10,620 nt of DNA from Acidimicrobiia bacterium (lineage in GTDB: Bacteria > Actinomycetota > Acidimicrobiia > Acidimicrobiales > Acidimicrobilacustridaceae): the NCBI GenBank assembly GCA_016462055.1, contig JAEMTX010000056.1:1-10620 (forward strand). The letters run 5' to 3'. The translations under genes and the position numbers were made by a program. This document shows positions 1 to 6,353 of the stretch, piece after piece. The notes beneath the pieces were generated by a model, which searched no databases, was not told the origin of the DNA, and was given only the letters and a program-made list of their open reading frames with translations. How positions within the stretch are numbered: position 1 is the stretch's first letter; each line of letters begins with the position of its first letter.

Positions 1-140
1 AAGACGGCCTCAATTATCTGTGCGAGGGCTATTACGGCTTCTTCACCCACATCGACCGACCGATGAAGGTCATGGCCGAGTTGCTGCGCACGGGCCGTCC
101 CGCCGACGAGGTCATGGCGATCCTCGCCCAAGCTGATTGA
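1..140 (+). CDS. C-terminal end of a probable anaerobic sulfatase maturase (radical SAM/SPASM), 5' part outside window
   Basis: The frame beginning at base 3 is open from the window edge and ends at TGA 138-140, giving about 45 residues. The segment LNYLCEGYYGFFTHID followed by RPMKVMAELLRTGRPADEVM resembles the C-terminal tail of anaerobic sulfatase-maturating enzymes (AtsB/AslB/anSME type). There, a cysteine in a (L/A)C(A/E)GY..FF.H.D..M motif lies in the SPASM iron-sulfur region. Those enzymes convert a Cys or Ser of a sulfatase to formylglycine in the cytoplasm. The radical SAM CxxxCxxC motif would be upstream and is not visible. The assignment rests on recalled family motifs in a short fragment; another SPASM protein is the main alternative. 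Confidence 0.65.
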   Translation, partial: DGLNYLCEGYYGFFTHIDRPMKVMAELLRTGRPADEVMAILAQAD

Positions 141-154
141 TCTCTTTGCACCGA

Positions 155-172
155 TGAGCGGTTTTCGGCTCA
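155..172 (+). terminator. Weak possible terminator hairpin after the maturase gene
   Basis: TGAGC (155-159) and GCTCA (168-172) form a 5-bp inverted repeat with an 8-nt loop containing TTTT, starting 15 nt after the stop at 140. It is followed by CAAAA rather than a T-run. The stem is short, so termination is uncertain. The rest of 141-276 shows no further gene and no promoter that I can call with confidence; it must hold the start signal of the dioxygenase gene unless that is read through from upstream. Confidence 0.25.
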
Positions 173-263
173 CAAAACTGGTCAGACTGCTAGAACAGAT
201 TTGATTCTTGGTTTAGCAACATAGGGATTGGGCTGTTGAGTAAGTGCTGGCTGGAAAGACGAC

Positions 264-272
264 GGGTGGGGA
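264..272 (+). promoter_or_regulatory. Ribosome binding site that sets the dioxygenase start
   Basis: The purine-rich GGGTGGGGA lies 5 nt ahead of ATG 277. The longer frame opening at GTG 244 has only a poor purine stretch (TTGAG) ahead of it, so ATG 277 is preferred. Confidence 0.55.
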
Positions 273-276
273 CACG

Positions 277-1140
277 ATGGCTAGTGCTGCACAGAACTTC
301 ACTGTCGACCGACTGACGAGTTCCATAGGTGCTCGTATCGAGGGCATTGATCCTCGTGACATCGACAGCGAACTCGCCACGAGACTTCGTGAAGAACTCG
401 GACGTCACGGTGTACTGGTCTTTCATGCCCCGGACATGACCGCCGACGAGCAATGTGCCTTCGCTGGTCAGTTCGGATCGCCGATGGGCCACCCGGTGAA
501 GGAGTTCTTGGTTGGCGGTCCCGATGATCCGATCTCTGTCGTTGAAAACGACGCAGAGAAACCCCCGCAGGATGATCAGGATTTCCATACGGACTACTCG
601 TTCAACGGCGAGATCCCGGACCTCGCGATTCTGCGCCCAGAAATTCTTCCAACGAATGGAGGCGACACGATTTGGTCATCGACTGCGGCCGCGTATCGAC
701 TTCTTTCCGATTCGTACCGCCAAATACTTGGAAGCATGAATGGAGTTCACGATGCCGGTGAACGGTTCTGGTTCGAGATGGATCGCATGCTTGGCCCAGA
801 ACAGGCCACGAAGGCGCGCAATGCGTTTCCCTCGGTGATGCACCCAGTCATCACCGCCCACCCTGTAACGGGGGAGCCGCTTCTGTTCGTGAATCCTGGT
901 TACACCGTTTCCATTGACGGTCTTACCGCTCCGGAGAGTCGGTCAATGTTGCAGATGCTGTTCGAACTGCTCAACGATCCCTCGCTCCACTATCGCCATC
1001 GCTGGCATGAAGGCGATCTTGTGATGTGGGATGAACATGCCACGGTGCATCGGGGTCCATCGGACTTCCACCCCGAGCACCGAAAGCTCACGCGGGTTAC
1101 CGCGAATCGCGGGGCACCACGTTCGTTTGTACCTGCCTAA
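277..1140 (+). CDS. TauD/TfdA-family Fe(II)/2-oxoglutarate-dependent dioxygenase
   Basis: A 287-residue cytosolic oxygenase, the normal length for the TauD family. Such enzymes couple oxidative decarboxylation of 2-oxoglutarate to substrate hydroxylation, often releasing sulfite from sulfonates or cleaving ether, ester or amine side groups. The iron-binding facial triad is readable: His104 and Asp106 in FHTDYSF, and His258 in MWDEHATVHRG. Arg273 in HRKLTRV (or Arg269) fits the 2-oxoglutarate carboxylate anchor. The N-terminal part (GARIEGIDPRDI, then LREELGRHGVLVFHAP) is also typical of the family. An alternative start is GTG 244, adding 11 residues, but ATG 277 has the better ribosome binding site. 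The stop at 1138-1140 directly abuts the stop of the opposing transporter gene. The substrate cannot be deduced: TauD itself usually has WDNR where this protein has WDEH, so taurine should not be assumed. Confidence 0.9.
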   Translation: MASAAQNFTVDRLTSSIGARIEGIDPRDIDSELATRLREELGRHGVLVFHAPDMTADEQCAFAGQFGSPMGHPVKEFLVGGPDDPISVVENDAEKPPQDDQDFHTDYSFNGEIPDLAILRPEILPTNGGDTIWSSTAAAYRLLSDSYRQILGSMNGVHDAGERFWFEMDRMLGPEQATKARNAFPSVMHPVITAHPVTGEPLLFVNPGYTVSIDGLTAPESRSMLQMLFELLNDPSLHYRHRWHEGDLVMWDEHATVHRGPSDFHPEHRKLTRVTANRGAPRSFVPA

Positions 1141-3951
1141 TTACGAATCAGAACGGGCGATGGCTCGTTCGTCAGTGCCGAGGTATGAAGCAATCACGGC
1201 AGGATTGTTACGGATTGAGGTTGGGTCGCCTTCGGCAATGACACAACCAGCCTCAAGGCAGTAGATCCGGTCAGAGATCGACATGACCATTGGCATGTCG
1301 TGCTCAATCACAAGAATCGAAGCGCCAAGCTCTTTACGAATCGACTCGATGAGCGGCCCAAATGCTTCTGTTTCTTTCTGGGCCACACCCGCGGTGGGCT
1401 CATCGAGAAGAAGCAATTCGCTATCGAGCGCCAGCAGCGCACCGAGTTCGACGATGCGTCGAGTGCCGGTAGAGAGTTCGCCCAGGAGGGAATCGGCGTA
1501 ACGAGAAAGTCCGAGGTAGCCGATGATCTCGTTGGCCTGCTTGTGCTTGCGCTTCTCGCGTTGTGGTGAGGGCGGAAGCGAAAGCATCGATGGAACCAAT
1601 AGCGAACTCTCGCGAGCTTCCAAAGCGACCATGAGGGTTTCACGGACGCTCAGCGATGAGAACAATCGGGCGTTTTGGAATGCACGACCGATGCCGAGGC
1701 GAGCACGGCGTGGCGCCGAACGATCGTGAGCTTCGGTCCCAAAGATTTCAATGGTTCCCGTGCTGGGAATGAAACCACTAACCGCGTTCATGAGTGTTGA
1801 CTTGCCCGCTCCGTTTGTTCCGATCAGGCCAACAATCTCGCCAGGCTTGACCGTGATCGAGGCGCTGTCGACAACAACTCGTCCGCCAAAGCGAACCGTG
1901 ACATCAGTCGCCACGAGCGGCATTGCGCTGTTCTCATCATGAGTCTTCACTGATGCCAGTGAACTTACGGAACCAACTTGGGTGTTTCGTTTTGGCTCCC
2001 ATCCGGTGCGCTTAGCGAGCCAGCCCAGGAGAAGGTCGCGTGCTGAATGGATGATCGAAATAAGACCACCGGGGAAATAGAGCAGTACAACCAACATGCC
2101 GATACTGCTGGCAAACAATTTTACCTGTGGCGTGCCATCAAAAAGAATTGGTATCGCGATGACCACAATAACGCCAAGAACAGCGCCAGTAATCGATGCG
2201 ATACCGCCTACAACGGCGACAGCGACGACTCGAAGGGATTGCTCAACATCGAACCATCCGGTGTTGGGGCTGAGTTCGAGTTGAGCCGACAGCAGCGGGA
2301 GAAGTCCACCGGCAAGGGCTGCGAGGCCGCCTGAAACCGCGAACGCGGTGATCTTCTTCGCGGTGGGGGAGACGGTGTACGCCGCGGCGGCGAGTTCGTT
2401 GTCGCGCACCGCGATGATTGATCGGCCAACCCCTGTCCGCCTGATCTGCCACACCAACAAAAGAGCGAGGATCGTCACGAGAAGGCAGAACCAATACACA
2501 CCTTGGAAGTTGTTGCCTTTCACGTTCCAGAACAAAAGTCGGTAGCCCTTTGCTCGATTGACGTCAAGATTGGCAATAGCTCCTTGTCCAGAAAGCGCGC
2601 TATTGAAGATGAGCCAATTTCGAACCATCAGCCCGAATCCAAGGGTGATCACGGCGAGGAAGAGGCCTTTTATTCGCAATGCCGGCACACCAACGATGAG
2701 GGCGGCGATGACTCCAAAGGCAACTCCGAACAGAATGGCAACAGGGACGGGTAAGCCTCCGGAGAACTTCACGGTGAAATATCCCCCGATTGCTACAAAT
2801 CCGAACTGGCCAAGAGATAGCTGCCCTGCCCATCCGGTGAGCACCGTGACGGAGAGTGCGGCAATGATCCAGACCAAAATCTCGGCATATCGAAGTGGGT
2901 CGGTCGGCTTGTTGAAGATTTGCGGAAGAAGCAGCGCGATTGCGAGAAGTAGTCCGAGCCCAAGCACGGTGGACAATCGATAGAGCGGATGCTTTCGCAG
3001 TTCTTCGTTGGCTGACTTGAGTTTCGTGGTGAGTTGCCATTCGTCAGCACTCAGCCCACTTCCGCTTCCGTTGAACACAATGAGAACGAGGAGGATGAGG
3101 AAGATTGCCAAAATGTTAGATCCCTGCGGTATTTCACCGACCTGGGCCCAGGTCACACAAAGCCCATTGACGATGCCAACAACCACACCGCCAACAACGG
3201 TCCAACCGAATGATCGCATCCGACCAAACATTGCTGCGGTGAGAGCTAAGAGGAGCAGAGTTGGCCCGAGCGCCGAACTCACGGTTGCGATATTGCCCCC
3301 TTGTACGGGTGCAATAAGAAGTGCAGCGATGACAGCCAGCAGGCCACCGAGAGCCCAGACCTTGGTCGATACGCTTCGGATTGAGATGCCTGCTAGTTGC
3401 GCCGACGCGGAATTGTCGGCAGTGGCTCTGACCTGCCGACCAAATTTCGATTTCTGAAGCAGAAGTGTGAGACCGAGCATCAGGAGTGGAACGGCGATGA
3501 TGATCGTGATCATCGGTCCGGTGACAGTCACCCCGAAAGGATCCCAACTGCCACTCAGGATGACTGGATAAGTCACGCCCGCTACATCACCCTCGGGGAT
3601 CGGAAGGCGAAGTTGCAGCAACTGAATAAGTTGGGTGAGGCCGAGCGTTGCGACGAAAAGTAGGAGTCTCGGTTGGGTGAATAATCGCCGGAGGATGAGT
3701 TCAGAGGCGACGCCAAGAAGCACCCCGGCCCCCAAGGCTATGGGCATAGACCAGACGTAGGGAATCTTGTACTGAATGAAGAGCAACGCCATGGCGTAAC
3801 CGCCGAAGGCTCCGATCTGGCCTTGAGCAAAGTTGATAACACCCGTTGCTCGGAAGATAAGAACGAGGCCGAATGCCACGAGGGCATAGACCAATCCTTG
3901 AATGAATCCGGAGAAGATGATGTCTCCGCTGAATGTGAGTCCGAACATCAC
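1141..3951 (-). CDS. Fused LivH-LivM permeases and LivG ATPase of a branched-chain-amino-acid-type ABC importer
   Basis: A 936-residue single chain carrying three normally separate Liv subunits. Residues 1-295 are the LivH permease, with VINFAQGQIGAFGGY near 38-52 and a cytoplasmic coupling segment near 173-203. A polar linker (about 296-325) leads to the LivM permease at about 326-640, with GWAGQLSLGQFGF near 373-385 and a coupling segment near 509-551. A charged linker (641-676) precedes LivG at 677-936: Walker A GTNGAGKST (711-719), Q-loop Gln759, signature LSTGTRR (826-832), Walker B ELLLLDEP (845-852) and switch His884 in VIEHD. The LSTGTRR variant of LSGGQ is, as I recall, common in actinobacterial LivG-like ATPases. 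The start is GTG 3951, or ATG 3948 one codon later; GGAGAGGG lies 9 nt ahead of the GTG. It follows the MFS-LivF gene by 2 nt, implying translational coupling. ATG 1923 could act as an internal start for free LivG, but its ribosome binding site is weak. The ligand is unknown. Confidence 0.93.
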   Translation of the reverse strand: MMFGLTFSGDIIFSGFIQGLVYALVAFGLVLIFRATGVINFAQGQIGAFGGYAMALLFIQYKIPYVWSMPIALGAGVLLGVASELILRRLFTQPRLLLFVATLGLTQLIQLLQLRLPIPEGDVAGVTYPVILSGSWDPFGVTVTGPMITIIIAVPLLMLGLTLLLQKSKFGRQVRATADNSASAQLAGISIRSVSTKVWALGGLLAVIAALLIAPVQGGNIATVSSALGPTLLLLALTAAMFGRMRSFGWTVVGGVVVGIVNGLCVTWAQVGEIPQGSNILAIFLILLVLIVFNGSGSGLSADEWQLTTKLKSANEELRKHPLYRLSTVLGLGLLLAIALLLPQIFNKPTDPLRYAEILVWIIAALSVTVLTGWAGQLSLGQFGFVAIGGYFTVKFSGGLPVPVAILFGVAFGVIAALIVGVPALRIKGLFLAVITLGFGLMVRNWLIFNSALSGQGAIANLDVNRAKGYRLLFWNVKGNNFQGVYWFCLLVTILALLLVWQIRRTGVGRSIIAVRDNELAAAAYTVSPTAKKITAFAVSGGLAALAGGLLPLLSAQLELSPNTGWFDVEQSLRVVAVAVVGGIASITGAVLGVIVVIAIPILFDGTPQVKLFASSIGMLVVLLYFPGGLISIIHSARDLLLGWLAKRTGWEPKRNTQVGSVSSLASVKTHDENSAMPLVATDVTVRFGGRVVVDSASITVKPGEIVGLIGTNGAGKSTLMNAVSGFIPSTGTIEIFGTEAHDRSAPRRARLGIGRAFQNARLFSSLSVRETLMVALEARESSLLVPSMLSLPPSPQREKRKHKQANEIIGYLGLSRYADSLLGELSTGTRRIVELGALLALDSELLLLDEPTAGVAQKETEAFGPLIESIRKELGASILVIEHDMPMVMSISDRIYCLEAGCVIAEGDPTSIRNNPAVIASYLGTDERAIARSDS

Positions 3952-3953
3952 GA

Positions 3954-6170
3954 TCAGGCACCCTCTCCGCTAAGGAACACGGCGCGAAGCAGGTCATCGC
4001 GCTCTAACAATTCTTGGGCCGGTCCTTCGAATTTCACCTGACCACGCTCCATGAACACCGCTCGGTCAGCAACCGCCAATGCCACATTTACTGATTGTTC
4101 GACAAGCACCATCGTTGTCCCCTGCTCTTTCAGTTTCTCCACGATGCCGAGCAAACGTTGCACAACGATTGGGGCGAGCCCCAGCGACAATTCATCGATG
4201 AGAAGCAGATCGGGTTCAAGCATGATTGCTTTGCCTAGCGCAAGCATCTGTTGTTGACCGCCGGACAGAGAGCCGGCTTTCGAATCGACGAGATGAAGAA
4301 GTTCTGGGAAGACCGCAAATGTTGCCTCGATCCGCTCTGCTCGCTTCTGCTTGTCTTCGATGAGTTCACTCCAGAGTTCCAGATTCTCAGAAACGGTCAT
4401 TGATGGGAACACTGCATCGCCGCCAGGGATCTGCATCATTCCAAGCGCTACTCGATACTGAGGATCGACAAGAGTGATCGTCCTCCCGTTCATGCGTATG
4501 ACGCCGCGATCGGGATTCAACAAACCACTGATGGACCTCAAAATGGTTGACTTTCCTGCACCGTTCGTGCCGAGGAGGGCAAGACACTCGCCCTTCTTGA
4601 CTTCGAAACTCACGTCGAAAAGCACTTGAAGGGTTCCGTAGGAGGCGTCGACATTGCGCACCTGAAGAACAGGGACGTTCTCGGGGTCGGCAGCCATTCG
4701 CTTTTGCTCTTCTTGCATTTCAATGAGTTCGGAAACGGTGAGGGAGATATCGCGCTTCATATAGCGGGATCCGTAAATGATCATGAGTCCACCGATGAGT
4801 GTTGCCACAGGGATGACGACTGTGAGCGCAGTACGTTGCCCGAATGCATCGGAGAATGCTCCGGTGAGAAGGCCACCGAAGAATCCACCCATCAGGAAGA
4901 TGTAGACGCCCACCATCGAGAACGCTTGGGCTCTCATCTGGTACGGAACGACGGCGGAGATTGTTGGCCCGAGTTGGGTGAAGGCCATTCCTTGGCACGC
5001 GTTGCCGATTGCAAAGAATGCAATCAGGATTGCTGCTTGCTGGAATCGGAGTCCGACTGTGAGGAAAAATCCGTACATCAAAATTGATGCGCCCATGAGT
5101 TTGAGGGCCGAGGGCGGATTTCTGCGAAAGAGGCGCTCTCCATAACGACCAGCTATCGGAATCGCAATTACCGAGACCGACCAAGTGATTGACATGATCC
5201 AACCGCGCTGGAATGCCCCATACCCATACACATCTTTCATGAGCAGGTTGAAGGTGGCGGGAACCGCGACGAGCGCGAAACCAAGAACGCCGATGCCGAC
5301 GATAAGAAAATAAAAGGTCCGAACTTTTTTGAGCCTTGCCATGGCAGCGCTAAGGCGAACCGGTCCGTCATGAATTTCGCTTTCGGTGATGTCCTCACCA
5401 AAAACAGCTTCTTGTTCGTTGCGCCCGCGCTTGGGCTCGCGCTTGAAGGCGAACGCAATTGCGAGTCCCACAGCCGGAAATCCGAACATCCAAAACACCC
5501 AGCGCCAGTCACCGGCTTGATCGCCGGCGATGAGGACAATTCCGCCAGCGACGATCGGCCCTACAACTTGACCGATTGGCCGGCCCAAGGTTTGGGCGGC
5601 GAACATGCGAGTACGGACCCCGATCGGATATTGATCGGCGATCAATGACGGGGTGATTGGAATATTTGCTGACTTGCCAATTCCTGTTCCTGCAGTACCG
5701 AAAGCCATCTGGAACGGGTTCACGATGAAACCGAGACCTACGCCGCAAGCCCCCCAGACCGCAATAGCAACACTAAGAACCTTTGTGCGGGAATAGCGAT
5801 CGGCGAGCCAAGCAAATGGCAGCGAAGCAAGCACCAGCACGACTCCGCCAAAACTGATGAGACCGAGAAGCGTCGTATCGGAAATATCAAGCGTCTCTTG
5901 AATGTCGGGACCAAGGACGAGCAGGGCCACGGTCTGAAATTCTTCAACGACGATGAGCAGCAGCAGCAGGGCGATCATTGAGACCCCTCCCTGTTTCAGA
6001 CCCTCACTCAGGCGCATCCCTTTTCCGCCGACTCCGGGTAGAAGGTCATCGGGCAGCACCACGATCTCTTCGTTGGCAGCGGCGAGGCGTTGCTGCTCTT
6101 CTTCAAAGATCACAGAGGTCAGGCTCGACAAGCCCTGGCTGCTGGTGCTCTCGTCATCGGTTGTTGACAT
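3954..6170 (-). CDS. MFS transporter fused to a LivF-type ABC ATPase
   Basis: A 738-residue two-module protein. Residues 1-60 are an acidic, Ser/Thr-rich cytosolic leader. Residues about 62-470 form a 12-helix major facilitator domain: the motif-A equivalent FAWLADRYSRTKV lies at 119-131, and the two halves are split by a charged central loop near 243-283 (KREPKRGR...). Residues about 499-738 are a LivF-like ATPase with Walker A GTNGAGKST (534-542), signature LSGGQQQ (635-641), Walker B DLLLIDE (654-660) and VEQS at the switch position. Gln in place of the H-loop His is usual for LivF. All motor motifs are intact. LivF normally pairs with LivG to power a LivHM permease, and LivHMG is the next gene 2 nt downstream, so this ATPase very probably serves that importer. 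The role of the MFS part is unknown. ATG 6170 is chosen because GAGGAG precedes it; ATG 6182 and ATG 6227 are in-frame alternatives. A gene boundary artefact is unlikely because the frame is continuous across the junction. Confidence 0.92.
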   Translation of the reverse strand: MSTTDDESTSSQGLSSLTSVIFEEEQQRLAAANEEIVVLPDDLLPGVGGKGMRLSEGLKQGGVSMIALLLLLIVVEEFQTVALLVLGPDIQETLDISDTTLLGLISFGGVVLVLASLPFAWLADRYSRTKVLSVAIAVWGACGVGLGFIVNPFQMAFGTAGTGIGKSANIPITPSLIADQYPIGVRTRMFAAQTLGRPIGQVVGPIVAGGIVLIAGDQAGDWRWVFWMFGFPAVGLAIAFAFKREPKRGRNEQEAVFGEDITESEIHDGPVRLSAAMARLKKVRTFYFLIVGIGVLGFALVAVPATFNLLMKDVYGYGAFQRGWIMSITWSVSVIAIPIAGRYGERLFRRNPPSALKLMGASILMYGFFLTVGLRFQQAAILIAFFAIGNACQGMAFTQLGPTISAVVPYQMRAQAFSMVGVYIFLMGGFFGGLLTGAFSDAFGQRTALTVVIPVATLIGGLMIIYGSRYMKRDISLTVSELIEMQEEQKRMAADPENVPVLQVRNVDASYGTLQVLFDVSFEVKKGECLALLGTNGAGKSTILRSISGLLNPDRGVIRMNGRTITLVDPQYRVALGMMQIPGGDAVFPSMTVSENLELWSELIEDKQKRAERIEATFAVFPELLHLVDSKAGSLSGGQQQMLALGKAIMLEPDLLLIDELSLGLAPIVVQRLLGIVEKLKEQGTTMVLVEQSVNVALAVADRAVFMERGQVKFEGPAQELLERDDLLRAVFLSGEGA

Positions 6171-6303
6171 GGCTCTCCTCATTCTTTGCCTCGAGGGGCA
6201 TGCGACCGCGAGTGTCCAATGCCCCAAACCCCACGGGGAAACCTAGCGGAAGATCGGAGTGGGTGACACCGGTCACTTGAGGCGCCGGATTTTGTTACAG
6301 TTC

Positions 6304-6327
6304 TGGTTCTCGCAACTGCGAGAACCA
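6304..6327. promoter_or_regulatory. Perfect 11-bp inverted repeat, probable operator or leader hairpin
   Basis: TGGTTCTCGCA (6304-6314), a two-base centre AC, and TGCGAGAACCA (6317-6327) form an exact 24-bp dyad. It ends 26 nt before the ATG of the binding-protein gene and 13 nt before its ribosome binding site. As DNA it has the size and symmetry of a site for a dimeric repressor (TetR, GntR or MarR type, not identifiable here). As RNA it would fold into a 10-bp stem with a four-base loop just upstream of the ribosome binding site. No T-run follows, so it is not a terminator. Confidence 0.6.
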
Positions 6328-6340
6328 TCTCGAAATCCTC

Positions 6341-6346
6341 AGGGGG
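6341..6346 (+). promoter_or_regulatory. Ribosome binding site of the binding-protein gene
   Basis: AGGGGG lies 7 nt ahead of ATG 6354. This is the strongest Shine-Dalgarno match in the window, as expected for a binding protein needed in excess over its permease. Confidence 0.7.
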
Positions 6347-6353
6347 ACCTTTC

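Larger units (their letters stand above)
6171..6353. promoter_or_regulatory. Divergent promoter region between the transporter operon and its binding-protein gene
   Basis: These 183 bases separate two divergent start codons, so promoters in both directions are expected here. On the minus strand GAGGAG (6180-6175) is the ribosome binding site of the MFS-LivF gene. GTGAC (6263-6267) and GTCAC (6272-6276) form a small inverted repeat with a 4-nt centre. A stronger palindrome lies at 6304-6327. No -35/-10 pair with standard spacing could be named with confidence on either strand. Confidence 0.5.

Noticed and set aside
2558..3457. Plus-strand open frames opposite LivHMG (for example 2558-2983 and 3008-3457)
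   Set aside because: They lie antisense to a clearly conserved permease, have Arg/Ser/Thr/Pro-rich composition with no motif, and lack ribosome binding sites; they are codon-bias shadows.
3940..3960. A frameshift or false split between the two transporter fusion genes
   Set aside because: The upstream gene ends with a normal TGA after a complete LivF C-terminus, and the downstream gene starts with a normal LivH N-terminus and ribosome binding site; both are complete.
4626..5202. Open frames of about 150-160 codons inside the MFS-LivF gene (4626-5087 plus, 4720-5202 minus)
   Set aside because: They are rich in His, Cys, Asp/Glu or Arg without any domain pattern, and they overlap intact membrane and ATPase coding sequence in the true frame.
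6171..6227. N-terminal extension of the MFS-LivF protein from ATG 6227 or ATG 6182
   Set aside because: The extra residues have no clear conserved character, and GAGGAG directly precedes ATG 6170. ATG 6182 also has a GAGG ahead and cannot be fully excluded.
6304..6327. Reading the large dyad as a transcription terminator or riboswitch
   Set aside because: No T-run follows, it lies just upstream of a strong ribosome binding site, and no conserved riboswitch core is visible around it.
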